Source: Globodera rostochiensis
Lineage: Eukaryota; Nematoda; Chromadorea; Rhabditida; Heteroderidae
Direction: 5' to 3'
DNA: 64,000 nt
Assembly: GCA_018350325.1 (NCBI GenBank)
Contig: JAEVLN010000039.1
Coordinates: 124,001-188,000, forward strand
Each line of letters begins with the position of its first letter. Within the stretch, counting starts at the first letter, position 1. The translations under genes were made by a program, and so were the position numbers. This document shows, piece by piece, positions 23,600 to 34,950 of this stretch. The notes below the pieces were generated by a model that worked only from the letters and a program-made list of their open reading frames with translations, searched no databases and was not told where the DNA came from.

Positions 23600-24430
23600 T
23601 TAACCTTTGCTCGGCTTGTTGAAAAACACGTCCGTAATGTGAATGTTGTGCACATTGCCAATGTTGTGAATGGCGCCAATTTGTTTTCCAAACGTTTGAC
23701 TCAAATTGGCCCAGACTGATGATGTATTGCCAATATGGTCTGCAGCTGAACGGGCCAACTCGAACATGGCTTCGACGAAGCTGAGACTGTACGCGCATCC
23801 GTCTGAATGCCAGAAAAAACAATCAATAAACCTGAGGATCACTTTCATCGCTAACTATCAGCAAAATCAGCCAATTACTGCAGTTTATTGCTTTTAAAGT
23901 TCCCAAGTTAATTTTGGACTTTTTAACGAAAATTGTACCAAATTTTGTCTTCAATTTAATCTCTACAATTCAACATACCGTAACCGTGATTACGGTCTAT
24001 ACGGCGCTGTTAGCCTACACCAAAAATAGTTTCCGGATAATATTGTCTATAAGTGCTGTCAGATTGTTTTCGTGGCTGCTACTACCTGTTGAAGAAAGTT
24101 GCGCATCAATTTCATGCACAATTTGGTCACCACCGCCATTAGGGCATCTGCCCATTGAGCTCAGTGCACTTTTGACGGCATTCTCGACATCATTGGCATT
24201 TTTGCAAGCCGCCGATTCAGTCATTGTCGATGCGAACGCATCAACATGGGAGGCCATCAGAGAAACCACCTGCTGACTGCCCGGACAGCACGGGAATTCT
24301 GCGAATTATAAATTCCAATTCCAATTACAATAAAATTATAAAGTGTCTAACGTGGGGCCGAAATGCAACATTTGCACAGCAAACAGACAATTGCGAGGAC
24401 GGAGAACAGTGCTGCAGGGGGAGAAGACAT
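23600..24430 (-). CDS. Small secreted protein with four mature-region Cys positions, three exons
   Basis: Exons on the minus strand are 24430-24352, 24298-24086 and 23802-23600, all with GT-AG borders and consistent phases (1, 1), giving 164 residues. Residues 1-24 form a signal peptide (PPAALFSVLAIVCLLCKCC). The mature part contains PCCPGSQQ, AACKN, GRCPNGGG and DGCAYS, and is otherwise rich in Ala, Ser, Asn and His, with amphipathic-looking segments (VENAVKSALSSMG, FVEAMFELARSAADHI) and a C-terminal IGAIHNIGNVHNIHI stretch. AATAAA polyadenylation-like words follow the stop. I do not recognise the family. A secreted effector or luminal protein is plausible by context. Perfect phase agreement across three exons makes a real gene likely. 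Confidence 0.7.
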
Positions 24431-24551
24431 TTTTGATAAGATTTATTCGAATTTGCTAATTTGTAAGTGAAATTTTAATCCCTAATGGATTATCTGCAGC
24501 GTTTAAATACCATTTGATGATGAGAGTCGTCGAGAAATAATGTTGGCCGAC

Positions 24552-24690
24552 GTGGAATGATGGACAAAACAAAACAATTTAAAGTCGGAAATTGATGAAA
24601 GCCACGAGACTCCAGTAATTTTTTACATAAATCACTCAGACTCCAGCAATTTCCGACTTTAAATTTGTTTTGGGTTTTCCATCATTCCAC
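24552..24690. repeat. Foldback inverted repeat
   Basis: GTGGAATGATGGA followed by an A-rich bridge and TTTAAAGTCGGAAATTG is mirrored by CAATTTCCGACTTTAAA and TCCATCATTCCAC. This gives a stem of roughly 45 bp with a loop of about 50 bases, typical of a small MITE. Confidence 0.65.
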
Positions 24691-24710
24691 CGCAGCTAAC
24701 AGTCCTACGA

Positions 24711-24760
24711 TGAATGAGTTTTGGCTTTTAATTTTGGTCTCATTTTGACCATCATTTTAA
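24711..24760 (+). pseudogene. WWDK-HTH signal-peptide stub
   Basis: ATGAATGAGTTTTGG begins a peptide MNEFWLLILVSF that matches the family signal peptide and then meets a stop. The following about 140 bases resemble family upstream sequence, indicating rearranged pieces. Confidence 0.5.
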
Positions 24761-26931
24761 TTATTTTATTTGTGAATATTTATTATTCTTTAAAATCTTT
24801 TTGCGAGAAATTCTTTAACACAAAATTATAGGACAAATTTTTGTTTGCATTTAAATTATAAAATTAAATTGTAAAATCGGGCGCTATTTTGACCTACATT
24901 TTGTCTCTTCCTGCGCACCAGTCTCCACAAATGCGGTATCATTAGACAGCTTTCGACGAGACAAATCAATCTAGAGCCGATTAGACGCCATTTGGGTACC
25001 GGCCAACTAAGTCCCAGTGTAAAAGGGACACTTTAGTATCGGGAAAACTCTGTTTAAAAATGAAAGGCCTCTGGCAGGCCTAAGTCTAATGAACCCCAAG
25101 TTTGGAAAATGAAATATATGTGTTAAAAATCTGAAAAAGCTTTAAATAGGATGACTTTCAGTGAGTATCTATTCGGGTTTGACAAGACCGGATATTATCC
25201 GGGTTCCCCGGATAGCGGTTCCACCGGTTCCTCGACAACCGGATACCGGTACCGGATAGTAATTTACAGCCGGATATCCGTCCGGATACCGGATAATTTT
25301 CAATTTTTGAAAATAATAATTAAAATTTTATTGCCAAAAAGTGAATAAAAGCATAAAATAAAATGAATAAAATCCAATTCAATCAAGTTGGATAGTTAAT
25401 TTCATTTGCCACTTCTTCATCTGAAATAGGCGACGGTCAAAGCGTACGATTTTTAGTTTTTTGAAAATTTTTTAAGAAAAAATTTTTTCACCCGATGCGA
25501 TATTTTCTCCAATGTGAGTTGGTACCTCTGTGGATACGGCGGGAGTCGGCGGTGCCGATAGGCGCCGCCGAGAAATTTTTGGAATTTTTGATCAGTTTTT
25601 GTTATGAAAATTGATCCAAAAATTCTAATTTTTCTTTGGGTTTGAATGAAAATTAAGAAAAAAGGATACATTTTGTGTACGCTATAATAAGGAAAGTTCG
25701 AAATTAGATTTTTGCTAAACTTTTTAATTTTTACATTTTGTTATAAAAAGCGTATAAAAAATCGATATTTGCCTATCGAGTTGGTGCTTATTTCAATAAA
25801 TCAATCGTTATGATCAAATCCGGTTGTCTGGAAAATCAGGGTTTTTTTCTGGAAATTGCCGATTAGAATTGAAATTTTGATTTTTTTTTTGAAGGCAGGG
25901 AGAGATGGATTGGCGGTGCCGACAGACGCCGCCGAAAAATTTTTGATGTTTTTGTTAAAAGATTTGCAATCAAAAATTTTAAAAAATGGCCGTTTTTCGA
26001 AGTTTTTTAAAAATGGAAGGGCGCGACCTTTCAAAACATTGGACTTTATGATTCTTTCTATTTTTACTATTTTCCAACATATTTTTTGTTCAATTTATTT
26101 AACAAGATTCATTAAAATTTCCAAAAAAAAATTCCGGCGACGCCTATGGCACAGCCGACCACCCACCCCCCTGTAAAGTAGAATTCGCAAAAAAATTTGT
26201 ATTTCGAAAACTAGAAAATCGCAAATTCGAATTTTTTTCGGCAATTTTTCTTAACAAAGATGTTAAAAATTAGTTTAAAAAATTTCCCGACGACGCTTAT
26301 CGGCGCCGTCGGATCCCCTATAACAAAATCCAAGACTACATATGGCTCCGGTTTAGGGCAAAACAAATTTGACTTCAAAAATTGGTTTTGGAGAAAATTT
26401 TGTGAGTGTTCTTGTAGTTCGCTTTTTTGATGGCATTTTGACATTGTTTTTAAATTAAAAACGTTAGGGGTATAACATCGCGCGATCTTGCATGAAATGC
26501 GATCGGCGATCTCAAATTTTTTAATGAAAACGGCGATCCGCGATCGGCGATCTGCCCAAAAAAGGCGATAATTGCGATCACGATCGTGCGATCGCGATCA
26601 CGATTCCCATCCCTGATGCACATGTTTTCCGCAAGACCGAAGTTGGGGCAGCTCAAACCCGATGTGCAAAGTTTGGAGGAGCGGTTCGGAAATTTGTTCG
26701 TCAAACGGCGATTTTAAAATTTCAGCGTCAAAGATCGTGGAATGCAGCGAATTTTTACTTGAATAAGTTATATGTCAATATTACGAAAAAAATTATTTTT
26801 TACAAATAAATTCGTAACAATTTTTTGAATAAAATTTAAAAAAACGCTACATAGATAAATAACTAATTTTTAGCTCTATTAGATCAAGAAAAAACCGAAT
26901 TTGTCGAAAATTTTATTGTCCATCGTTTCAT
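24761..26931. other. Repeat-dense interval, no gene seen
   Basis: Holds an iterated CCGGATA block (25185-25300) and GC hairpin cores at 25548-25569, 25912-25933, 26136-26156 (minus) and 26289-26310 (minus). A block at 26465-26616 is made of GCGATC words with ends TAGGGGT and ATCCCTGA. No domain-bearing frame was found. Confidence 0.5.
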
Positions 26932-28089
26932 TCAAATACTTCCCGAGTGTTCAATTTCCTGAACATTTGAGCCGGTATGTCCATCGACATAATTTGGTTG
27001 AAATTTCTGTTCTTTAAATTGTTTTTTCCAGCTACACAAAGTGCGTCTTCCGATTTTCAACATTTTGGCAATGTTCTCGTCACTAATTTTTTTAGGATTT
27101 TTGTCTTTAATTTCATAATAACGTTTCATTAATTCCTTTTGTTTGCTTTGGAAGTGTTTATTTGGTTCTGCAAAAGAATTTTTGACTAATAAAAATAAAT
27201 TGGCCTTGAAACACTCACCGGTTTGGCCAAGTTCCCTTTTCCAATTGTAAATTGTTGCAAAACTGAGGCCCAATTCTTTTGCGACAGTTTTATCAATTTC
27301 TTGCTTATAAGAGTTTTTGAAACCGGCACGATTTAACTCGGCTTTTATTTGATTAAATTTCTCTATTAAATGTTTACGTTCTTCTTTTTCATTGGGTTTT
27401 CGACTTAGGCCAAATGCTTTTTTCCATTTATATATTTTTGTGCGAGTGACTTTTAAATGTTTAGCAATTTTTTCATCAATTTGAACCCATTCTTTATTCG
27501 AATATTTTCCTTTTTGCTTAAATTCGTCTTTCATTGCGTGGAATTTGTCGATAATTTTACGTTTTTGCTCATCTTCAACAACATTTTCGTTTGAATTGGC
27601 ATTATAAGAGTGATCAGACTCTGTGAGAAGAGCATTCTGATCAGATGAATTGGTTTCAATTTGTCCAAGCTGATCAGTTGAATTGGGTTCAATTTGTCCA
27701 AGCTGATCAGTTGAATTGGGTTCAATTTGTCCAAGCTGATCAGTTGAATTGGGTTCAATTTGTCCAAGCTGATCAGTTGAATTGGGTTCAATTTGTCCAA
27801 GCTGATCAGTTGAATTGGGTTCAATTTGGCCAAGCTGATCATTTGAATTGGGTTCAATTTGTCCAATTTGGGTGTTCTGTCGCTCGATTTGGTGATGGAC
27901 ATTTTGTCCAAAGTTTGTTGGCGCCGGCGTTTTCAAATCTTCGGCGGCTTCATCTTTCTCCCACCATTCATCTACGAACAATTCGTCAAATGTTTGAAGT
28001 GGCAATTCCTCCAATTTTACGGATTCGGCTTTGTCGAGCGAATTTGTTGCAAAGAATAAGACCAAAATTAAAATAAAAAAGCCTTCCAT
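26932..28089 (-). CDS. WWDK-HTH family secreted protein with seven 11-residue repeats
   Basis: The minus-strand start is at 28089 with a signal peptide (FFILILVLFFATNS). TFDELFVDEWWEKDEAAEDLKTP and NFGQNVHHQIERQNTQ follow, then seven consecutive 11-residue units of the form LGQIEPNSTDQ, then three HTH-like repeats ending YKWKKAFGL, YNWKRELGQ and CSWKKQFKE. Family introns occupy the position after GQTG. Here GT-AG borders exist (intron 27168-27218), but the 51 bases are a multiple of three and stop-free, so both a 368-residue spliced and a 385-residue retained product are readable. It ends HSGSI. Longest member in the window. The function is unknown; secretion is supported by the leader. Confidence 0.8.
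   Translation of the reverse strand: MEGFFILILVLFFATNSLDKAESVKLEELPLQTFDELFVDEWWEKDEAAEDLKTPAPTNFGQNVHHQIERQNTQIGQIEPNSNDQLGQIEPNSTDQLGQIEPNSTDQLGQIEPNSTDQLGQIEPNSTDQLGQIEPNSTDQLGQIETNSSDQNALLTESDHSYNANSNENVVEDEQKRKIIDKFHAMKDEFKQKGKYSNKEWVQIDEKIAKHLKVTRTKIYKWKKAFGLSRKPNEKEERKHLIEKFNQIKAELNRAGFKNSYKQEIDKTVAKELGLSFATIYNWKRELGQTGECFKANLFLLVKNSFAEPNKHFQSKQKELMKRYYEIKDKNPKKISDENIAKMLKIGRRTLCSWKKQFKEQKFQPNYVDGHTGSNVQEIEHSGSI
27638..27868 (-). repeat. Coding minisatellite, 33-bp unit
   Basis: Seven near-identical units within the family gene, each encoding an 11-residue IEPNSTDQ-containing block and including the palindrome CTGATCAG. The antisense frame is also open (NWVQFVQADQL), which is a by-product of the repeat. 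Confidence 0.9.
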
Positions 28090-30260
28090 TTTATTTGGCT
28101 AAAAACAATCTCTGAATTTATAATTAAATGCAAAATTCGATTGCAAATTTGTCAATAATTTGTGTTCAAGAATTTGGTAAAATTCCGGAATTTCTTTCAT
28201 TTTATTTGGGCAAAAACAACCTCGGAATTTACGTATTAATTTTATAATTTAAATGGAAAATTCAATTCCAAAAATTTGTCAATATTTTGTGTTAAAGAAT
28301 TTCTCGCTTAAAGAATAATAAATATTCACAAAATGAAATAAATAAAGAAAATGGTGAATTTTTTAGCCCAAATAATTTGGAGTCCCTCAGAAAATCAATA
28401 AGGCCCAACATTTTCCAAATTTCTGCCAAGCCTAAGATTATTATTTACAAATTGAACAGAGAGCTTCTGAATTATATCGATTTTGTTTGATTGCTTTCCT
28501 TATGATTAAGTTATGACTGTTCGATCACGAGTTGTGGCAAAATAAATTTTAATCGGATTTGGATTTCTGTAGGGTTTGTCCAAAGATGTCAACCGATTAA
28601 AACCCGCTTTCTAATTTAGTCCCGCCGGGGGGGGGGGGGAGGGTAAAAAGTGCCTAAAATGTTGATTTATTATGGAAAAATGGCGAAATATTTTTTCGCC
28701 AAACAGCTAAAATGTTGCCCATGCACTTTTATTATATTTTTCTAATATGGAAAATTGTACCAACACATCCCTATCCTGAATAAAATTTTAATAATTATCT
28801 ATCAAAACGTTAATTTTTGTTTTTAAGTATTTTCAGGGTCTAAATTACTTAGGTAACCAAATTATTGAAAAAACATTTCGTTTACTCTTCATTGAATGTG
28901 AGTTTTTGGTTGTCACTTTTTTTCCCGGTCAAACCGTTACCGATTTTTCCAAAAATCAAAAAAATCGGAACACTTCTGATTTGGTGTCGTATCGTTTATT
29001 TTCTTGAAGGCAGGGGGGGGGGGGGGTTTGGCGGTGCCGATGGGCGTCGCCAAGAAGTACAAAGTAATAATCGTTAAAAATAAATTAATTCGCAAAATCC
29101 TGAAAAGCTCAAAAAAGACTAATTGAAACATAATAATTTTTAAAAGAATTTAATTTATTAAATAATTAATAAAAAAATAATAATTGAACAGTTTAAGTTT
29201 CAAGAATAGAATTTTGAATAAAAATTTTAATTAATCCTTGCCAAATAAATAAAATAAAAGTCCAATTTTAGATTCTTGAAATTTTAAACAATTCAACGCT
29301 TAAAAACATGAAAACAACTACTTTTTGGCCCAATGCTGAGCTAATTCAACGCTGGAGGGCATTTGCGCAAAACAATGGGCGGGATAGCCCCTGAGGGCAT
29401 TCACTTTCATAAACACAGTTGAAATGTTGGAAATGTGTGACCATTAGGGTATTAAAATGGTTGTCTAAAAAAAATACAATCGATGAATTTATTAATTGTT
29501 TTTTATTTTTCTAATTTTTTGTGAGAAATTGCGCAAAAATTTCCATTATTTATAAAAATTGCTTCCCGCCAAACTCTCCCTACTCTCCCTCTCAAGGCGA
29601 GTTTTGAGCTGTCTTTGCAGAGAAAATTTTACAACAAAAAATAATCTTTCGATTGTTTTTGAGAGAAACCCGTTTTTTCCCCCAATTTTGTAAACCCGAT
29701 CATCAAACATTTTTTGTTCATTATACTAATTAATTAATTAATTACGGACCGGGGGGCGGGACGGGACGGCGGACGCCTAAAATTGTGCGCGCCAAATTTT
29801 GTGTATGAGCAACGACGACGCGACGATGTGAGGGGAGGCGCGGGTTGGCCGATGAACAAAATTTCGATTTGGCCCAGCCATTTACTTGTGTTTTATCGAC
29901 ATAAACCACCGGACAAGAGCCTATTTTAATTCCATTTTACAACAACAAAAAAAAGTTTGAAAATTTTTACCAATTTTTCCGTTAATTCACCCCTTTTTTG
30001 GATAGGTTTTTTTAATTATTAGAGCGGGATTTATATGTACAAAATTTGCATTATATTTTATTAATTTTTTGCCAAAATTTGCATATTATGCTCGAAATCC
30101 TCAAAATAGCTTCGTTTTTTTATTCCATTTTTGTTTAAAAAAATTTAGTCAAAAAATGCCAAATGTGCAAATTATGCTTCAAACAAAACATCGCTTTAAT
30201 GATACTTGAAAATAGGGTTCTCGGCTTGTTTGTCCACAAATTGATAAAATACCAAAAAAT
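28090..30260. other. Intergenic interval with family upstream duplicates and repeats
   Basis: 28090-28330 carries the upstream region of the neighbouring family gene, and a second diverged copy with a truncated ATG stub near 28200. A G tract lies near 28627. A GC hairpin core lies at 29030-29051. 29055-29210 recurs at about 56795-56940. Beyond 29340 there is AT-rich sequence and a GC-rich iterated block near 29745-29840. I see no gene. Confidence 0.5.
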
Positions 30261-32172
30261 ATGTCCTTCACAAACACCATCACATTTCTGTTGCTGGCGA
30301 TGGTTGTGTTGCTGAGCCTGCTTGAACAACACGCCCACGCGGGAAAAGGAGCTGAGGTACCTATATAGTGAAAGAGAACAAATCCTTTTTTTAGCCAAAA
30401 ACATTTTTTTTAATTTATTGAAAAGAAACCAGAAATATGGCATTTTTGAGCGCTCTAATTCGAGCATTTTTGACCACTCTAATTTTTTTTGAGAGTTTTG
30501 CGCATGTTTTTTCGGGAACCAAAAAATGTTCAGGATTGGGAAATGAAATGGAATTGTTTTGGAAACGCAAAAATACTGTACACACGGGCTACCGTAACAA
30601 AATGCTGGGTATTGCGCATTAATTATGTTTGCCAATTCAAAAATTTTTATTTTAACAAAAAAAATTTAAAAATATTTTTTTATTGCTTCTAGCGCATCGT
30701 TGTCATGTACAAGGGCAAAAGTTACGATGTGACCGAATTTAAGAACAAACATCCGGGCGGGCCAAAAGTGTTGGAGGCAGTCAATGGCAAAGACGTGGAG
30801 GAGGTAAGTAAAACGGGTCCCACCCATCTCATCCATAGAGCATAACTTGCTTCAACCTTAACTGATAGAAAGTCTTAACGCCATTCGATAGATCTCGAAG
30901 AGTCGAAGCTAACATTAAGTTAAAGCTTTGTGATTGGACAAATATCAAAAAAGTTATGACCTTATCACTTGATAAAATTTAAAAATCCCGATTTTTGGCG
31001 GTTTTCTGGCCATAACTTTTTTGGTATTTGTCCAATCACAAAGCTTTAACTTAATGTTAGACTTCAACTCTTCGAACTCTTTCGAGTTGATTTAAGTGTT
31101 TCTGAATCGGTTAAGGTTGAAGCATGTTATTGTCCGATCTTGATTGTTGATGAGTTGGGTTTACCCCAAGTAAAACGCTTTCGGTGGCATTTTTCGTTTT
31201 AAAATTTTTCTCGGGAAGAAAATATTTAGCGCAAAAAAGGGGTTTAATGAATAAAGCACATTTGCATTTAACAATTTAAAACAACCAAAAGCACCAAAAT
31301 TTATGTTCCAACCTTTTTACTAGAGTTGGCCGGGACCGAAACAAATTTTTCCATTTTGGTACTGAAATTTTGTTTAGCTGGGAGCACTAATTGAACAACA
31401 ACTCACATTTATGCCAATAAATTGTTTTATCAGATTTTGAACGTGTTAAATGTTTGTCCTTAATTGCCGGTAGCTTCCGCCAGGATAATTTTTTTAATTA
31501 TATTTTAAACATTATTTGTTAAGGTCCAAAAATTACGAATTTTGAAATCAAGCAGGGTCCTCCGAAAATTGGTCCAAAAATTACGAATTTTAAAATCAAG
31601 CAGGGTCCTCCTCCAAAAATTACGAATTTTGAAATCAACATGCTCCTCCGAAAATTAGTCCAATTTACAAATTTTGAAATCAACAGGCTCCTCCAAAAAT
31701 TGGTCCAAAAATTACGAATTTTGAAATCAAGCAGGGTCCTCCGAAAATTGGTCCAAAAATTACGAATTTTAAAATCAACAGGCTCCTCCGAAAATTAGTC
31801 CAATTACAAATTTTGAAATCAACAGGCTCCTCCAAAAATTGGTCCAAAAATTACGAATTTTGAAATCAACAGCGTCTTCCTCCCAGTCCGATGGTTTGAC
31901 CAAAAAAAAAAAAGGAAAAAATTTAAAAAACCCACCGGTTTCGGTTTTCGGTTAACCGGATGCCGGCCAAAAACCGAAAACGGGGGGGGGGGTCACAACG
32001 GTTTAAAACCGAGCACAACCCCAAGTTTTAGTATCTGTTGGGCAAGACGGGGGTGAAGCTGCCAGAGCGTCTGGTGCAGCACAAACATGCACAGGTCGTT
32101 TTCGACAAAGTGTTGCCCAGCTTCTTAATCAAGGTGAGGGAATGTAGCAAATGCAATTCTTATAAAGCTTGA
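30261..32172 (+). CDS. Secreted cytochrome b5-like protein
   Basis: Exons are 30261-30356, 30693-30803 and 32032-32133, all phase 0 with GT-AG borders. The last either splices on or reads through GTGAGG to a stop at 32172, giving about 115 residues. Residues 1-27 are a signal peptide (ITFLLLAMVVLLSLLEQ, cleavage near AHA-GK). The core reads RIVVMYKGKSYDVTEF, then HPGG, the heme-ligand motif of cytochrome b5, then KVLEAVNGKDVEE. The second ligand is unclear: HKH occurs 34-36 residues after HPGG rather than about 24, so heme binding may be altered. b5 and MAPR proteins are usually membrane-anchored; a leader and no tail anchor is unusual and suggests export. The 3' end is uncertain. Confidence 0.65.
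30838..31135. repeat. Foldback element inside intron 2 of the b5-like gene
   Basis: Bases 30841-30962 (CATAACTTGCTTCAACCTTA to AAAAGTTATGAC) are mirrored by 31010-31130 (CATAACTTTTTTGGTATTTG to GGTTGAAGCATGTTAT), separated by about 50 bases. This is a MITE-type hairpin. A fragment of the same family lies near 44430. Confidence 0.75.
31540..31875. repeat. Intronic minisatellite, about 50-bp unit
   Basis: Six to eight copies of a unit containing GGTCCAAAAATTACGAATTT, TGAAATCAA and a CTCCTCCGAAAATT spacer, inside intron 2 of the b5-like gene. Units alternate between two lengths. Confidence 0.8.
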
Positions 32173-32298
32173 TTATTTTTGAAAAAATAATATGATTGAT
32201 GATTGAAATTATTTATTGAATCTTTGAGTTAATGGAAAAAGGTAATTTTGTTGAGAATAATTCTTTATCTTGTTTTTATTTGTTTTGTTTACTTTTTA

Positions 32299-32935
32299 AG
32301 CCTTAAACGGACTGACACATCGCCAAGCGCAAAAAGTTATTTGAATTTAATGGGTGAATGATGAGTGACAAATGTTAGACAGATACTATTTAGTAAAGTG
32401 TAACATTTATTATGTGTTAATCATTAAATAATCAACAAATTGTTCATTAATATACTCTTCCCCATAAAAACGATGAGTCTACATGGAAAAATGCTGGTAA
32501 CGGACAATTGGGCACCAAATTTTCGGACAATTGAGCCTCAATAAAAATAGCGGACAATTGGGTACCAAAATTTCGGACAATTGAGCCTCAATAAAAATAG
32601 CGGACAATTGGGCACCAAATTTTCGGACAATTGAGCCTCAATAAAAATAGCGGACAATTGGGTACCAAAATTTCGGATTATTGGGCTTCAACAAGCGGAC
32701 AATTGAGCCTCAATAAAAATAGCGGACAATTGGTACCAAAATTTCTGGCAATTGTGCTTCAACAAAGCGGACATGGCCATCAAAAAATTCAAACAATTGG
32801 GCACCAAAAACTTCGAACAATTGGCCACAAAATGGATCGGACAATTCGGCACCAAATTTCGGACAATTGGGTACCGAGGTCAGTAAAATTTGTCCAAATT
32901 TTGGTCTTGTTCGACGAAGTCAACTTTGATTAATT
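32299..32935. repeat. 50-bp minisatellite array A with conserved flanks
   Basis: About eight units of GCGGACAATTGGGTACCAAA, ATTTCGGACAATTGAGCCTC, AATAAAAATA. The left flank (AAGCCTTAAACGGACTGACA...) and right flank (GTACCGAGGTCAGTAAAATT...) also border the much larger array at 57121-58745, so both are copies of one element differing in array length. Confidence 0.85.
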
Positions 32936-34044
32936 TACCCGGCTCAAATTCAAACAATGCGATATTTTTTGGTGGCAGAATTTAGTTGCGAAAAAGTCAA
33001 TTTTTAGAGTTGCATTTTTTGAAAATTGTAAAAAAGTCGATCCTTAGTGGTGTATTTTTTGATTTTATTGCATTTTTGTTAAGGAATTTTTGAAAAATGG
33101 TGAAATATGGATAAAATCGCGAAATATGGAAAAACATGAATTATAAAATGTACTTTAGAAGCTCCAAACAAAGCTAAAATTGATTATTGAAACAGTTTAG
33201 CATTTTTTTGGGGCTTCATTTTGTCATGACAGATTTTTGAGACGTTTTTCGTGGGTTTTTGATCATAGCTTTTAAACTTTGATTTACTGCTTAGTTTGGT
33301 TTAACAAATAATTTCTACTCATTTAGAGCTTTCTAATGGTATAAGGTTTAACTGATTTATTGCGGTGTGAATAAAGTTATGATGTCTAAAATTACTTCAT
33401 AAAATAATGTGGCGGATTTACGAAACGCCATGGCAAAATTTACGAAACGACAACAGCACGAGTACAAATTCGTCAATTAAAAATAAAAATTAGAAAGCGG
33501 TTTTTAATCGGTGATATTTTTGAACAAAACCTATCGAAATCCAAATACGATTGAAATTATGCCATTCTCTGTTTGTTGTTTGATCAAGCGAAATCTAACA
33601 GTTAGCTTTTCTCAAAAAAATTGTTTGGAATTAAAAAACCTTTGTTTCAGGTTCGGTAGGTTCAAAACTTTTTAAAAATTTGCTTCATTTGCTACTGCAA
33701 ATTTGTTGGCACTAAGAGAAGAGTTTGGCAAAATTGGATGTTAACCCGGGCAAATTCTAATCATCCGGTCACTAATAGAAGCGACCGGAAATTGTTACCA
33801 TTTCCTCCAATTGTGATCGATAATTTTAGGGTTGGCAGATTTAGAAAATGATGGGCCTTATTGATTTTCTGAGTGACTTTGGGCAAAAAATTCACCATTT
33901 TTTTTAAATTTCATTTATGAATATTTATTATTCTTTACAATCTTTTTTCGAAAAATTCTTTAACACAAAATTATTGACAATTTTTGCAATTTTACATTTA
34001 ATTTATAAAAATTAGATTGTAAATTTTGTTTTTACCCTAATAAA
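32936..34044. other. Intergenic, no gene seen until family upstream region
   Basis: 32936-33830 is AT-rich with no supported coding sequence. 33840-33900 matches the inverted segment at 28360-28420, and 33900-34044 is the family upstream region leading to AATAAAATGG. Confidence 0.5.
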
Positions 34045-34950
34045 ATGGAAGAGTTTTGGATTTTAATTTTGGTGGCATTCCTCGTAACAAATTCACTGGA
34101 CAAAGCCGAATCCGTACAATTGGAGGAATTGGAAGAATTGACACTCCAAACATTTGACGAATTATTCGTAGATAAATGGTGGGACAAAGATGAAGCCGAA
34201 GATTTGAAAACTCCGGCGCCAACAAACTTTGGACGAAATGTCCATCACCAAATCGACCGACAGAACACCCAAATTGGACAAATTGACCCCAATTCAACTG
34301 ATAATGCTGAAGATGAAAAACGTAAAATTATCGACAAATTCCACGAAATAAAAGGCGAATTTAAGCAAAAAGGAAAATATTCAACAAGAAAATGGGTTCA
34401 AATTGATGAGAAAATTGCTAAACATTTAAAAGTCAATCGCACAAAAATATTTGAATGGAAAAAAGAATTAGGCATAAGTGGAAAAATGTTAAATAAAAAA
34501 GAAGAACGTAAACATTTGGTAGAGAAATTTGATCATAGAAAAGCCGAGTTAAAGCGGGCCGGATTCAAAAACTCTTATCATCAAGAAATTGATAAAACTG
34601 TCGCAAAAGAGTTGGGCTTCAGTTTGATAACAATTTACTATTGGAAACGAAAACTTGGCCAAACCAGTGAGTATTTCGAGTCCAATTGTTATTTTTATTA
34701 ATTAAATTCTTTTACAGAACCAAATAAACACTCCCACAGCGAACAAAAGGAATTGATGAAACGTTATTATGCAATTAAAGACCAAAATTCCAAAAGTAGA
34801 GACCAGGATATTGCCAAAATGTTGAAAATTGGAACACGCACTTTGGTTAATTGGAAGAGACAATTTAAACGACAGCAATTTCAACCAAATTATGTCGATG
34901 GACATACCGGCTCAAATGTTCAGCAAATTGTGCACTCGGGAAGTATTTGA
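34045..34950 (+). CDS. WWDK-HTH family secreted protein, two exons, intact
   Basis: Exon 1 is 34045-34666 and exon 2 is 34718-34950, joined in phase 1 across a 51-base intron, giving 284 residues. The signal peptide (FWILILVAFLVTNS) is followed by TFDELFVDKWWDKDEAEDLKTP and NFGRNVHHQIDRQNTQ. A single, slightly altered unit (IGQIDPNSTDN) follows, then a shortened linker. Three HTH-like repeats end FEWKKELGI, YYWKRKLGQ and VNWKRQFKR, then VDGHTGSNVQQIVHSGSI. The intron is a multiple of three but contains an in-frame stop, so splicing is required. Shortest intact member. Confidence 0.8.

Noticed and set aside
27645..28076. Open frame NWVQFVQADQ repeats on the plus strand
   Set aside because: Antisense shadow of the WWDK-HTH coding minisatellite.
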